64,000 bases of DNA from Caballeronia arationis (GCF_001544975.2 NZ_FCOG02000009.1:62001-126000); one strand, 5' to 3'; shown: positions 24,900 to 34,535, counted from the first letter of the stretch. Numbers and translations: made by a program. Notes: a model not told the origin generated them from the sequence alone.

Positions 24900-25958
24900 A
24901 TGGGCAACTCCAGCACCACCGTCAACGCCGCGAGCCAATCCCTCGACCCGAGCGGGCCGGCGCGCATGTCCGACGTCGCGCGTCTCGCAGGCGTATCCAA
25001 GATGACGGTTTCGCGCGTGCTCGCGGGACACAGCGTCGCGCTCGCGACGCGCGAGCGCGTGCAGCAAGCGATCGACGAACTGGGCTACGTCGCCGATGCC
25101 GCCGCCGGTGCGCTGTCCTCGGGGCGCTCGGAGTTCGTTGCCGTGCTGGTGCCGTCACTGGCCAGTTCCAACTTCTCCGATACCGTGCGCGGTCTGACGG
25201 CTGCGCTCGAACCGCAGGGCCTCCAGTTGCTGCTCGGCGACACCGACTACGACCTCGACCGCGAAGAGCGGCTCGTGCGCTCGATGCTCAGGCATCAACC
25301 GCGCTGCGTCGCGCTTACCGGTGCGCAGCATACGGCGGCGACGCGCACGCTCCTTGTGCGTTCGGGCATTCCGGTGGTCGAGATGTGGGACCTGCCGTCC
25401 GATCCGATCGACGCGGTCGTCGGCTTTTCGAATGCGAAAGCCGCGCGGGAGATGGTGCGCTATCTGCAGGCGCGCGGCTACCGGCGGATCGGCTTTATCG
25501 GCGGGGCCGGGGATCTCGACCGGCGCGGCTACGAGCGCCTGAAGGGTTATCGGCAGGAAATCAGGGCGCTGTCGCTCGGCGAGCCGCGCGTCGTGCGACT
25601 GGGCGATTCGCCGATCACGATGAGTCACGGCGCGCCCGCGCTCGATGCGCTTCTCGATCAATGGCCCGACACGGACGCCGTCATGTGCGTGAGCGACATG
25701 TCCGCGTTCGGCGCGATCATGCAGTGCCACCGCCGCGGCCTCTCCGTGCCCGACGACATCGCGGTCGCCGGATTTGGCAACTTTGAAGTGTCCGCTTGCT
25801 CGCATCCGACGATCACGACAGTCTCCGTGGACGCGCACGGCATCGGCTATCGCACCGGCGAAACGCTGCTGGCCGCCTTGAACGGACATCGCGCGCAAGA
25901 CCGCGCACATACGAAAGTGAACATCGACTACACGGTGATAGCACGGGAAAGCGCCTAA
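24900..25958 (+). CDS. LacI-family transcriptional regulator (gluconate/pentonate type)
   Basis: A 352-residue LacI/GalR repressor. The DNA-binding headpiece is at residues ~22-70 (MSDVARLAGVSKMTVSRVLAG, then the hinge region GYVADAAAGALSSGRS), followed by the periplasmic-binding-like sensor domain (FVAVLVPSLASSNFSD; YRRIGFIGGAGDLDRRGYER; DAVMCVSDMSAFGAIMQ). A ~20-residue polar leader precedes the headpiece. It is 136 bases upstream of the pentonate dehydratase gene in the same direction, and the palindrome GTTACCGGTAAC lies between them, so autoregulated local control is likely. The sequence style is that of GntR-type gluconate repressors; the effector is inferred to be a sugar acid or its keto-deoxy derivative. 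Confidence 0.9.
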   Translation: MGNSSTTVNAASQSLDPSGPARMSDVARLAGVSKMTVSRVLAGHSVALATRERVQQAIDELGYVADAAAGALSSGRSEFVAVLVPSLASSNFSDTVRGLTAALEPQGLQLLLGDTDYDLDREERLVRSMLRHQPRCVALTGAQHTAATRTLLVRSGIPVVEMWDLPSDPIDAVVGFSNAKAAREMVRYLQARGYRRIGFIGGAGDLDRRGYERLKGYRQEIRALSLGEPRVVRLGDSPITMSHGAPALDALLDQWPDTDAVMCVSDMSAFGAIMQCHRRGLSVPDDIAVAGFGNFEVSACSHPTITTVSVDAHGIGYRTGETLLAALNGHRAQDRAHTKVNIDYTVIARESA

Positions 25959-26001
25959 ACTCGGGAAGCGTGCGGTCGCGGCGTGCTAACATTAAAAATA
26001 T

Positions 26002-26013
26002 GTTACCGGTAAC
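26002..26013. promoter_or_regulatory. Candidate LacI/GntR-type operator before the dehydratase operon
   Basis: The perfect 12-bp palindrome GTTACCGGTAAC has the CG-centred symmetry of LacI-family operators and closely resembles the E. coli gluconate repressor sites (family knowledge). It lies between the LacI gene and the dehydratase gene, 82 bases before the chosen ATG. Adjacent AT-rich sequence (ATTAAAAATATG) probably holds the -10 region. Confidence 0.65.
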
Positions 26014-26094
26014 GCAACAGCACGCGAAGCAGTCACTGGAATTGAGCGAACGCACTCGATGCGTCGTCGGAAAACAATCACGGAGATGAGCACG

Positions 26095-27891
26095 ATGTCC
26101 CAGCCCAGCACACCGCGCGGCGCCCGGCGCCTGCGCAGCCAGGAATGGTTCGACGATCCCGCCAATGCCGACATGACCGCGCTCTACGTCGAGCGCTTCA
26201 TGAACTACGGTCTCACGCGCGAGGAACTGCAGTCGGGCCGCCCCATCATCGGCATTGCGCAGACAGGCAGCGATCTCGCGCCGTGCAACCGCCATCACAT
26301 CGAACTCGCCGCGCGTACGAAGGCCGGCATTCGCGACGCGGGCGGCATCCCGATGGAATTCCCGATGCATCCGCTCGCCGAGCAGAGCCGCCGGCCGACC
26401 GCCGCGCTCGATCGAAATCTCGCGTATCTCGGGCTCGTGGAGATCCTGCACGGCTTCCCGCTCGACGGCGTGGTGCTGACCACCGGCTGCGACAAGACCA
26501 CGCCCGCCTGCCTGATGGCGGCGGCCACCGTCGACATGCCGGCCATCGTCCTGTCCGGCGGCCCGATGCTTGATGGCTGGCATCAGGGAAAGCGCGTCGG
26601 CTCGGGCACGGTCATCTGGCACGCGCGCAATCTGCTCGCGACGGGCGAAATCGACTACGAAGGCTTCATGGAACTGACGACCGCGTCGTCGCCTTCGATC
26701 GGCCATTGCAACACGATGGGCACGGCGCTCTCGATGAACAGCCTCGCCGAAGCGCTCGGCATGTCGCTGCCTGGATGCGCGAGCATTCCGGCCGCCTATC
26801 GTGAGCGCGGCCAGATGGCCTACGCGACCGGCAATCGGATCGTCGACCTCGTGCGCGAGGACGTGCGTCCGTCGCAGATCATGACGAAGGCGGCATTCGA
26901 GAACGCGATCGTGGTGGCGTCGGCGCTCGGAGCGTCGAGCAACTGCCCGCCGCACTTGATCGCCATCGCGCGGCACATGGGCATCGACCTGAGTCTTGAG
27001 GACTGGCAGCGAGTAGGCGTCGACGTGCCGCTTATCGTGAACTGCATGCCGGCCGGCGAGTATCTCGGCGAGAGCTTCCACCGCGCGGGCGGTGTGCCTG
27101 CCGTGCTCCGTGAACTAACGCAGGCAAGCCTCGTGCACCGTGATTGCCTGACCGTGTCGGGCCGCAGCATCGGCGAGATTGCGGACGCGGCGCCCGAGGC
27201 GGACCGCGACGTCATCATGACCGCCGCCGAGCCGCTGAAGCACGGCGCCGGCTTCATCGTGCTGTCCGGCAATTTCTTCGACAGCGCGATCATGAAAATG
27301 TCGGTCGTCGGCGAGGCGTTCCAGCAGACCTACCTGAGCGAGCCGGGCGCGGAGAACACCTTCGAAGCCCGCGCGATCGTCTTCGACGGCCCCGAGGATT
27401 ATCACGCGCGCATCAACGATCCGTCGCTCGACATCGACCAGCACTGCATCCTCGTGATTCGCGGCGCGGGCACCGTGGGCTATCCGGGCAGCGCCGAAGT
27501 GGTCAACATGGCGCCGCCCGCCGCGCTCGTGAAGCAGGGCATCACGTCGCTGCCGACCATGGGCGACGGCCGGCAGAGCGGCACGTCCGCGAGTCCTTCG
27601 ATTCTCAACATGTCGCCGGAAGCGGCCGTCGGCGGCGGACTTTCGCTGCTGCGCACGAATGACCGCATTCGCGTCGACCTGAACGCGCGCAGCGTGAACG
27701 TGCTCATCGACGAAGACGAGCTCGAAAAGCGGCACTCCACGATGCACTTCGAGATTCCCGCCGCGCAAACGCCTTGGCAGGAGCTGTACCGGCAGACGGT
27801 CGGCCAGCTTTCGACGGGCGGTTGCCTCGAACCCGCGACGCTTTATCTGAAAGTGATCGCCGAGCGCGGCAACCCGCGCCATTCGCACTGA
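26095..27891 (+). CDS. IlvD/Edd-family sugar-acid dehydratase (xylonate/arabinonate type)
   Basis: A 598-residue Fe-S dehydratase that removes water from an aldonic acid to give the 2-keto-3-deoxy acid. The three cluster cysteines are in place: APCNRHH, TTGCDKTTPACLM and SIGHCNTMGTAL. The C-terminal swivel domain with TSASPSILNMSPEA carries the conserved Ser region. It is nearer to the pentonate/hexonate dehydratases than to the amino-acid enzyme IlvD. I preferred ATG 26095 because GGAG is nine bases upstream; the ATG at 26086 abuts that GGAG. It is followed 40 bases later by a FAH-family dehydratase, the pairing used in the oxidative (Weimberg) pentose route. D-xylonate, L-arabinonate and D-arabinonate are all possible substrates. 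Confidence 0.9.
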   Translation: MSQPSTPRGARRLRSQEWFDDPANADMTALYVERFMNYGLTREELQSGRPIIGIAQTGSDLAPCNRHHIELAARTKAGIRDAGGIPMEFPMHPLAEQSRRPTAALDRNLAYLGLVEILHGFPLDGVVLTTGCDKTTPACLMAAATVDMPAIVLSGGPMLDGWHQGKRVGSGTVIWHARNLLATGEIDYEGFMELTTASSPSIGHCNTMGTALSMNSLAEALGMSLPGCASIPAAYRERGQMAYATGNRIVDLVREDVRPSQIMTKAAFENAIVVASALGASSNCPPHLIAIARHMGIDLSLEDWQRVGVDVPLIVNCMPAGEYLGESFHRAGGVPAVLRELTQASLVHRDCLTVSGRSIGEIADAAPEADRDVIMTAAEPLKHGAGFIVLSGNFFDSAIMKMSVVGEAFQQTYLSEPGAENTFEARAIVFDGPEDYHARINDPSLDIDQHCILVIRGAGTVGYPGSAEVVNMAPPAALVKQGITSLPTMGDGRQSGTSASPSILNMSPEAAVGGGLSLLRTNDRIRVDLNARSVNVLIDEDELEKRHSTMHFEIPAAQTPWQELYRQTVGQLSTGGCLEPATLYLKVIAERGNPRHSH

Positions 27892-27931
27892 ATCGCTGCA
27901 GTCCATTCACTTCATCGGGAACATTCTTTCC

Positions 27932-29128
27932 ATGTCCGCGACATCTGAACCCAGTTTCCTCCCCGAGGATCTCGACCAGGCGCTGCTCGTCGGCCGCGTA
28001 TGGCGCAAGTCCGACCGCTACGAAGGCCCGTGCGTGGTGGCCGTGCGCGGCGGCGAGGTGTTCGACATCACGTCGGCCGTGCCGACTACCGCCGATCTCT
28101 TCGAGCGCGCGGATGCGGCAAGCATCGCGCGCACAGCGCCGGGCGAGTCGCTCGGCCGCGTCGAAACACTGATGGCTGCAAACGTGCCGGGCGCCGCAAC
28201 GCCCGCCGTGCGGCTCCTCGCGCCCTGCGACGTGCAGGCGATCAAGGCTTGCGGCGTGACCTTCGCGGTGAGCCTGATAGAGCGTGTGATCGAGGAGCAG
28301 GCGGGCGGCGACCCGGCCAGGGCGCGTGAAGTGCGCGAGATGATCGCGACCACGATCGGCACGGATCTCTCGAAGATCGAGCCGGGCTCCGAGGCGGCGA
28401 TGAAGCTCAAGGCAGAACTGGAGCGGCGCGGAGCGTGGTCGCAATACATGGAAGTGGGCATCGGCCCGGACGCCGAAGTGTTCTCGAAATCGCAGCCGAT
28501 GTCGGCCGTCGGCTTCGGCGCCGATGTCGGTTTGCTCGCGGCATCGACCTGGAACAATCCCGAGCCGGAGATCGTGCTCGCGGTGAACAGCCGCGGCGAG
28601 ATCGTCGGCGCGACGCTCGGCAACGACGTGAACCTGCGCGACATCGAAGGCCGCTCGGCGCTTCTGCTCGGCAAGTGCAAGGACAACAACGGGTCGTGCG
28701 CGATCGGTCCGTTCGTGCGCCTCTTCGACGATGCGTTCACGCTGGATGCGGTGCGCGCGTCGAGCGTTTCGCTGCGCGTCGAGGGTACGGACGACAACTT
28801 CGTGCTCGACGGCGTGAGCCACATGAGCGAGATCAGCCGCGACCCGGCCGATCTCGTCACGCAGACCTGCGGTGCGCATCATCAGTATCCGGACGGTTTC
28901 ATGCTGTTCCTCGGCACGATGTTCTCGCCGATCAAGGATCGCGACACCGAGGGCGGCGGCTTCACGCATCACCTCGGCGACCGCGTCGTCATTTCGACGC
29001 CGCAGCTGGGCGCGCTCGTCAACACCGTGCGCCTCTCGACCGAGATCGAACCGTGGACTTTCGGCGTGCGAGCGCTGTACGCGAATCTCGCTAGACGTGG
29101 ACTGCTCGGCGCGGCGTCAGGCGTCTGA
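27932..29128 (+). CDS. FAH-family 2-keto-3-deoxypentonate dehydratase (XylX-like)
   Basis: A 398-residue protein of the fumarylacetoacetate-hydrolase superfamily, probably converting 2-keto-3-deoxy-pentonate to 2-oxoglutarate semialdehyde. Visible family features are the metal-binding carboxylates in VGIGPDAEVF and NNPEPEIVLAVNSRGEIVG, the GNDVNLRDIEGRSALLLGKCKDN block and GFMLFLGTMFSP. The order and overall sequence resemble XylX of the Caulobacter xylose operon (from memory). The operon lacks a semialdehyde dehydrogenase, sugar dehydrogenase and transporter, which must lie elsewhere. Its 3' end overlaps the converging ChaC gene by 12 bases. Confidence 0.88.
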   Translation: MSATSEPSFLPEDLDQALLVGRVWRKSDRYEGPCVVAVRGGEVFDITSAVPTTADLFERADAASIARTAPGESLGRVETLMAANVPGAATPAVRLLAPCDVQAIKACGVTFAVSLIERVIEEQAGGDPARAREVREMIATTIGTDLSKIEPGSEAAMKLKAELERRGAWSQYMEVGIGPDAEVFSKSQPMSAVGFGADVGLLAASTWNNPEPEIVLAVNSRGEIVGATLGNDVNLRDIEGRSALLLGKCKDNNGSCAIGPFVRLFDDAFTLDAVRASSVSLRVEGTDDNFVLDGVSHMSEISRDPADLVTQTCGAHHQYPDGFMLFLGTMFSPIKDRDTEGGGFTHHLGDRVVISTPQLGALVNTVRLSTEIEPWTFGVRALYANLARRGLLGAASGV

Positions 29129-29785
29129 TACGGCGCCGATGCGCGCCAGTTCGGCGGCCAGTTCGTCGATATACGCGTCCTCCATGTCGCACTCGGCGAG
29201 CGCGTGCTGCAGCTTGAGCACGTACTCCGCGTTGGTGCCGAACGAACCGCACGCCGCCGCGATCAGCGGCGCGATCGTCGCGGGACGCGAATCCGCTTCG
29301 TAATGCGCGTGCAGCGGATTGGCGACGAACACGACGGCCAGGCCTTCTTCGCCGCTCCTGAACGTGACCGGCGCCCAGGTGGGCGCATAAGCGCCCGTCA
29401 CCATTTCGCGCGTCCAGAGAATACGCATCTCCTCATCGAGCGTTTCCTCGGGGATTCGCAGCACGACGCCTTCCGTGCTGCCGCCGGGTTCGAGCGAAAG
29501 CATCCGGCCCGGACGCTCGAGCGTGCCCCGGCCGGCGATCGCGCGCAGGCTGAAGGTCCGGTGCCAGCCGTGCAGCGTGGCAATGATGCGCTCGTCGTAG
29601 CGCGAGATGGGATTCCACATCAGCGAGCCGTACGCGAACACCCAGACGTCGTGGTCCCTGGGCCTGAGCGCCATCGTTTCCTTCAGCGACTCGTCGATGC
29701 GCGCCTGCGTCCACAGAATGTCCTTCGGCAGCGAGTCGAAGCTTTCGAGATAGGCTCCCGAGCAGATGGCGTCACGATTGAGCAT
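29117..29785 (-). CDS. ChaC-type gamma-glutamylcyclotransferase
   Basis: A 222-residue cytoplasmic enzyme of the ChaC family, which cleaves glutathione to 5-oxoproline and Cys-Gly. The defining substrate loop VFAYGSLMWNP is at about residues 48-58, followed by HGWHRTFSLRA and RPGRMLSLEPGGS; an acidic segment EETLDEEMRILW follows. The length is normal. It converges with the FAH gene (12-base overlap) and is read in the same direction as the purine permease and gamma-glutamyltransferase, though a terminator separates it from the permease. It would handle intracellular glutathione while the exported transferase handles extracytoplasmic glutathione. Confidence 0.88.
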   Translation of the reverse strand: MLNRDAICSGAYLESFDSLPKDILWTQARIDESLKETMALRPRDHDVWVFAYGSLMWNPISRYDERIIATLHGWHRTFSLRAIAGRGTLERPGRMLSLEPGGSTEGVVLRIPEETLDEEMRILWTREMVTGAYAPTWAPVTFRSGEEGLAVVFVANPLHAHYEADSRPATIAPLIAAACGSFGTNAEYVLKLQHALAECDMEDAYIDELAAELARIGAVSDA

Positions 29786-29889
29786 CCGGTTTTTTCCGAT
29801 GGGTTGGCGAGGCGCGGGCCGCGGTGCTCCAGTATGACAAACAAGAAAAAAACGCGCGCGGCCGCCGGCTGATGCTCAAAATGAAAAAT

Positions 29890-29915
29890 AAGGCGCCGAT
29901 CGGCGCCTTTTTCGG
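29890..29915 (-). terminator. Intrinsic terminator of the purine permease gene
   Basis: AAGGCGCCGATCGGCGCCTT is a nearly perfect GC-rich self-complementary stem. Read leftward it is followed by TATTTTT; read rightward by TTTCGG. It lies 23 bases beyond the permease stop codon and probably stops leftward transcription before the ChaC gene. Confidence 0.8.
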
Positions 29916-29937
29916 GGATGAAACGAGGCGGATGCCG

Positions 29938-31353
29938 CTAGATCGCCCAGCCGCCGAGATAGAACACCGCGAGCACGAGCGCGATCAGCACTGTCCCCAC
30001 ATTCAGCTTGCGATACTCCCCCGCGACGATCCGCCCGATCACGAGCGTGCAGAAGCCGAGCATGATGCCCGTCACGATGTTCGCCGAGAGCACGATGAAC
30101 ACCGCGCAGACGAGGCCCGACATCGAATCGACGGTATCGTCCATGTGGAGCTTGCTGACGTTGCCGAGCATCAGCAGCCCGACGTACATCAGCGCGGGCG
30201 CCGTCGCGTAGGACGGCACGAGACTGGCGAGCGGCGAGAGGAACATCACCGCGAGAAAGAGCGCGCCGACCACCGCCGCCGCCAGCCCCGTCTTCGCGCC
30301 CGCCGCCACGCCCACCGACGACTCGATGTAAGCCGCCGCCGGCGCGCCGCCGAAACACGCCGAGAAAATCGAGCTGATCGAATCCGCCGTCAGCGCGCGG
30401 CCGCCGTTCACGATGCGACCGTTCTCGTCGATCTGGCCCGCCTGGCCCGCGACCGCGCGGATCGTGCCGGTGGCGTCGAAGACTGCTGTCATCACGAGGG
30501 CGAGCACGCTCGGCAGCACCGCCATCGACAGCGCGCCCTTGATGTCCATCGCGCCGATCAGCGACGAGTGGCCCGGCGCCGACAGCGACGGCAGCGCGAA
30601 GATGCCGTGAAAGCGCACGGACGGATCGAATGCGAGGCCGATCGCGGAGAGCCCGACCACCACCAGCAGGATGCCGCCCGGCACGCGCCGGCGCTCCAGA
30701 CCGAAGATCGCGGCGAGCCCGAGGATCGACATCATCACCGGGAACGCGTTGATGTGCCCGAGCGACACCGGCATGCCCGGCGCGGGATTCTTGACGATCA
30801 GCCCGACCTCGTTCGACGCGATCAGCAGCAGGAAGAGGCCAATGCCGATGCCGGTGCCGTGCGCGACGCCCGTCGGCAGGTTGCGCAGGATCCACGAGCG
30901 CACGCCGGTGACGGAGATCGCGGTGAACACGAGCCCCATCAGGAACACCGCGCCCAACGCGACCGCCGGCGAGAGCCCCTTGCCGAGCACGAGTCCGAAC
31001 GCGGTGAACGCGGTGAGCGAGATCGCGCAGCCGATCGCGATCGGCAGGCGCGCCCAGATGCCCATCAGGAGCGAGCCGAACGCGGTCGTCAGGCACACGG
31101 CGACGAGCACGGCGCTCGTGTCGAAGCCCGCCTTGCCGAGCATGCCCGGCACGACGAACACCGAATAGACCATTGCGAGAAACGTCGTCACGCCGGCGAC
31201 GACTTCGCGCCTTTGAGTGCTGCCGCGTGCGGAAATGCCGAAATAGCGGTCGATGAAGCCACCGCCTTGCAGGGCCTCGCGCGATTCCTCGCGCTCGATG
31301 GTCGAATCGATGGTGGTGATGTCGGCCAGGGGCCGGGCGGGGGATTCCATCAT
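29938..31353 (-). CDS. NCS2 purine permease, AzgA (adenine/guanine/hypoxanthine) type
   Basis: A 471-residue inner-membrane proton symporter for purine bases. Family features: the N-terminal [21 protein letters not shown], then about 12-14 hydrophobic segments, the [17 protein letters not shown] motif, [16 protein letters not shown] in place of the AzgA consensus FDTxGT, and the conserved [16 protein letters not shown]. Start ATG 31353 has a strong AAGGAG six bases upstream. Together with neighbouring glutathione-degrading genes it suggests a salvage cluster. The 258 bases upstream (31354-31611) contain no gene; a TTATAA at about 31555-31560 may be part of its promoter. No purine riboswitch core was recognised. 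Confidence 0.9.
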   Translation of the reverse strand: MMESPARPLADITTIDSTIEREESREALQGGGFIDRYFGISARGSTQRREVVAGVTTFLAMVYSVFVVPGMLGKAGFDTSAVLVAVCLTTAFGSLLMGIWARLPIAIGCAISLTAFTAFGLVLGKGLSPAVALGAVFLMGLVFTAISVTGVRSWILRNLPTGVAHGTGIGIGLFLLLIASNEVGLIVKNPAPGMPVSLGHINAFPVMMSILGLAAIFGLERRRVPGGILLVVVGLSAIGLAFDPSVRFHGIFALPSLSAPGHSSLIGAMDIKGALSMAVLPSVLALVMTAVFDATGTIRAVAGQAGQIDENGRIVNGGRALTADSISSIFSACFGGAPAAAYIESSVGVAAGAKTGLAAAVVGALFLAVMFLSPLASLVPSYATAPALMYVGLLMLGNVSKLHMDDTVDSMSGLVCAVFIVLSANIVTGIMLGFCTLVIGRIVAGEYRKLNVGTVLIALVLAVFYLGGWAI

Positions 31354-31611
31354 GAGCTGCTCCTTTATCAGCACGCTGAAACGGCTGGTTCCGGGCGCAG
31401 ACAAGCGCGCGGGGCCGTCGTCAGGGTCGTCTCGTCTGTGTAGTTTTGGGTTCGATCCGCGCCAGCAGCAGGGCTGGACTCGGTCAGGACAGAGACTAGG
31501 GGAACACAAGTCATGATCCAATCTCAAAAAAGGCATGCCGCGCATGCCGGCATCCTTATAAGTCTTCTGCAGCGGGCGCGAGCGGCAGGTGGCCCCGATG
31601 CAAACCCCAAT

Positions 31612-31638
31612 GAAAAAAAGCCAGGCGCGGGGCCTGGC
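31612..31638 (-). terminator. Intrinsic terminator of the gamma-glutamyltransferase gene
   Basis: Read leftward, a GCC-AGGC stem (GCCAGGC with GCCTGGC around a four- to five-base GC-rich loop) is followed by seven T residues. It lies 45 bases after the ggt stop codon and closes that transcript. Confidence 0.85.
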
Positions 31639-31682
31639 CTTCCTGTCGACTTCGGGTGACGTCAGGGTTTACGTGGACGAAA

Positions 31683-33416
31683 TCACTGGATCACGCGCGA
31701 TACGCCTCGTCCGCGCGGATCGGACATCGGCTCGGGCGTATCGCCGTCGATGCGGATCGCCTGGATGTCGCCGTTGAAGCCCTGCATCGTGAACGTGTAG
31801 CCCTTCGCTTCGAGCGCTTTCACGACTTCCGGATCGAGCGCGTGGTACGGCTCCTGATAGATCGTGTTCGGCGGCAGCAGCTGATGATGGAAACGCGTCG
31901 CGCCGACGGCTTCCGGCAGCGGCATCGAGAAGTCGTACACGTTGGAGAGCACCTGGAAGATCGACGTGAAAATGCGCGAGCCGCCCGGCGTGCCGATGAC
32001 CATCGCGACCTTGTCGTCTTTCGTGAGGATGGTCGGCGTCATCGATGAGAGCGGGCGCTTCTTCGGCGCAATGGCGTTCGCGTCGCTGCCGACCACGCCG
32101 AACATGTTCGCGACCCCCGGTTTGGACGAGAAGTCGTCCATCTCGTCGTTCAGCACGACGCCCGTGCCTTCCGCGACGACGCCCGAGCCGAAGTAGCCGT
32201 TGATCGTGTAAGTGTTCGATACCGCGTTGCCCCATTTGTCGACGACGGAGTAGTGCGTCGTCTCGGCCTTCTCGGGCATCGTCGTGCCGAGCCCCGGCTG
32301 GACGCTCTTCGTGTCCGACGGCGTCTCGGGGTTCACTTCCTGCGAGCGCTTCAGGATGTAATCGTCGTTTGTAAGCTGCGCGACCGGCACCTTGTAGAAG
32401 TCGGGATCGCCGAGATACTGCGCGCGGTCGGCGAACACGCGCTTCTCGATTTCCGCGACGAGGTGGATGTACTGCGCGGAATCGAGCGGGACGTTCGCGA
32501 ATTTATCCTTCAGGTCCGCCTTCATTTTCAGCAACTGCACGAGGCCGATGCCGCCCGAACTCGGCGGCGGCGCGGTGATGATCCGGTAGCCGTTCCAGCT
32601 CGCGAGAATCGGCTGGCGCCACACTGCCTTGTATTCCTTCAGGTCGCGTTCGGTGATGAGACCGTGTCCCTTCATCGATGTCGCGATCAGCTCGGCCGTC
32701 CTGCCTTCGTAGAAGCCTTTCGCGCCGTTGTCGGCGACGCGCTGCAAGGTCGCGGCCAGATCCGGCTGCTTGAACACCGCGCCCTGCTTCATGCTGCCGA
32801 AGTAGAGGTCGAAGTTGGTCTTGCCCGCGAACTCCTTCGACGCCTTGTCGCGCCGGTCCTGCAACTGGTCGTCCACTTCGAAGCCGTTCTGCGCGTACGC
32901 GATCGCGGGCGCGAGCACCTGCCTCCACTTCAGCTTGCCGAAGCGCTTCTGCGCTTCCCACATGCCCGCGACCGTGCCGGGCACGCCCACCGCGCGATGT
33001 CCGTAGAGGCTCATGCCCTTGATGACCTCGCCCTTGTCGTCGAGATACATGTTCTTGGTCGCGGTGAGCGGCGCGCGCTCGCGATAGTCGAGGAAGTACG
33101 GCCGGTGGTCGACGTAGAGCGTCATGAAGCCGCCTCCGCCGATGTTGCCGGCTTCCGGATACGTCACGGCAAGCGTGAACGCGATGGAGACGGCTGCATC
33201 GACGGCATTGCCGCCCTGCTTGAAGATCTGCTCGGCGGTTGCCGCAGCGTATTTGTCCGCGACGGCTACCGCCGACGCGGTCAGTACCGCCGGCTGGGTA
33301 TCGGTTTTCGCGTAGGCCGGCGTGGTCTCGACGAATCCCGTCGATACGAAAAGCGCGGCGGCCGTGAACGCGCCGAGCACCGATGAGCGCATGCGTTGTT
33401 CCAGTTTCGACGACAT
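31683..33416 (-). CDS. ggt: Gamma-glutamyltransferase (glutathione hydrolase)
   Basis: A 577-residue periplasmic N-terminal-nucleophile hydrolase that transfers or hydrolyses the gamma-glutamyl group of glutathione. A signal peptide (cleavage after TPAYA, about residue 36) is followed by the large subunit (KQGGNAVDAAVSIAF, GNIGGGGFMTLY, LDYRERAP with the substrate Arg) and the autoproteolysis site ETTHYSVVD, Thr386 becoming the N-terminus of the small subunit. NGYFGSGVVAEGTGVVLNDEMDDFS and PLSSMTPT complete the active site. ATG 33416 has an AGGAG upstream. The precursor length is usual. It probably supplies glutamate and cysteinylglycine. Confidence 0.93.
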   Translation of the reverse strand: MSSKLEQRMRSSVLGAFTAAALFVSTGFVETTPAYAKTDTQPAVLTASAVAVADKYAAATAEQIFKQGGNAVDAAVSIAFTLAVTYPEAGNIGGGGFMTLYVDHRPYFLDYRERAPLTATKNMYLDDKGEVIKGMSLYGHRAVGVPGTVAGMWEAQKRFGKLKWRQVLAPAIAYAQNGFEVDDQLQDRRDKASKEFAGKTNFDLYFGSMKQGAVFKQPDLAATLQRVADNGAKGFYEGRTAELIATSMKGHGLITERDLKEYKAVWRQPILASWNGYRIITAPPPSSGGIGLVQLLKMKADLKDKFANVPLDSAQYIHLVAEIEKRVFADRAQYLGDPDFYKVPVAQLTNDDYILKRSQEVNPETPSDTKSVQPGLGTTMPEKAETTHYSVVDKWGNAVSNTYTINGYFGSGVVAEGTGVVLNDEMDDFSSKPGVANMFGVVGSDANAIAPKKRPLSSMTPTILTKDDKVAMVIGTPGGSRIFTSIFQVLSNVYDFSMPLPEAVGATRFHHQLLPPNTIYQEPYHALDPEVVKALEAKGYTFTMQGFNGDIQAIRIDGDTPEPMSDPRGRGVSRVIQ

Positions 33417-33490
33417 CCCTTCTGTCTCCTAGGCTTGCGGTGAAGATGGGCTTATACCATGATCGCGGCCGCCGTCGGAAAAGCGGGGGC

Positions 33491-34252
33491 TTACGGCATC
33501 AGCTGGCCGCCGTTCACGTCGATGATCTGGCCCGTCACGTAGCGCGACATCGTCTCGGAGGCGAGGTACAGGAACGCGCCGCTGCAATCGTCGGGTTCGC
33601 CGATGAAGCCCATCGGAATCGACTTGCGGAACGCTTCGAGCTGTTCCGGCGACGTGAAACGGTCCTGGAACGGCGTCTGGATCACGCCGGGCGCTACGCC
33701 ATTCACGCGAATCCGGTCGGCCATCAGCTCCTTCGCCATGCCCTTCGTGAGCGTGCTGACAAAGCCTTTCGACGCCGCGTAGAGCAGCGCGCCCGGGCCG
33801 CCGCCGTTGCGCGCCGCGACCGAAGTTACGTTGATGATCGAGCCGCCGCCATTGGCGCGCAGCGACGGCAGGGTCGCGCGCGTGAATGCCACGACCGAGC
33901 GCGCGTTGATGTGCAGGACTTCGTCGAAGAGTTCGTCGGTCACGCTTTCGAGCGGTTCGCGTTTTACCAGGCTGCCGGCGTTGTTGATGAGTACGTCGAG
34001 CTTGCCGAATTCGTCGGCGACCTGAGCGACGGCGGCATCGATCGCCTTCGTGTCGCGCACGTCCGCGCCGACGGTGATCGCGTTCACGCCCAGCGCGCGT
34101 ACTTCCTGCGCGACGGCGTCGGCGGCTTCCTTCGACTGGTTGTAGTGGATCGCGACGTTCGCGCCGTAGCGGCCGAACGCGCGCGCGGCCGCTGCGCCGA
34201 TGCCGGTGCTGGCTCCCGTGATCAGGACCGTTTTGCCTTTCAGATCGTGCAT
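33491..34252 (-). CDS. SDR-family oxidoreductase
   Basis: A 253-residue classical short-chain dehydrogenase. Cofactor motif TGASTGIGAAAARAF at residues ~11-25, NNAG in INNAGSLVKREP, catalytic Ser in INVTSVAAR and the YxxxK pair in LLYAASKGF; the C-terminus TGQIIDVNGGQLMP is the usual end. The segment RVNGVAPGVIQTPF is conserved. ATG 34252 has GGGAG seven bases upstream. The substrate cannot be inferred: FabG-like, sugar or alcohol dehydrogenases all look like this. It precedes ggt by 74 bases on the same strand. Confidence 0.88.
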   Translation of the reverse strand: MHDLKGKTVLITGASTGIGAAAARAFGRYGANVAIHYNQSKEAADAVAQEVRALGVNAITVGADVRDTKAIDAAVAQVADEFGKLDVLINNAGSLVKREPLESVTDELFDEVLHINARSVVAFTRATLPSLRANGGGSIINVTSVAARNGGGPGALLYAASKGFVSTLTKGMAKELMADRIRVNGVAPGVIQTPFQDRFTSPEQLEAFRKSIPMGFIGEPDDCSGAFLYLASETMSRYVTGQIIDVNGGQLMP

Positions 34253-34535
34253 GAGTGCTCCCGAAATGCGTGGATGAAGAAAAAACCTCGCCGCGCGAGA
34301 AGCGGGCCGAGATGCGCGGACGAGCGATTCGAAATGTGGTCGCCGCCTATTCTGCACTTACATAACGCGTCGGACTATCGTTTGCGCCTAAAATTCATCG
34401 GTGATCACGGTTGCGCCGGGACCGTGCCAGCAAGGGCCGCACGTCGTTTCGAATAGTGAGATTGCCGTGCTGGCGCGGCATGCGCAACCCAATGCCGACG
34501 GTCCGTTCGCCCTGCGCAAAAGCGTTATGCTTGTC

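Noticed and set aside
29824-31443. 539-codon open frame on the + strand over the purine permease
   Set aside because: Low-complexity His/Arg/Asp/Glu composition and no ribosome site; it is the antisense of a clear membrane transporter.
31354-31611. Possible purine riboswitch before the AzgA-type permease
   Set aside because: No purine-riboswitch core or three-way junction could be recognised by eye in the leftward leader.
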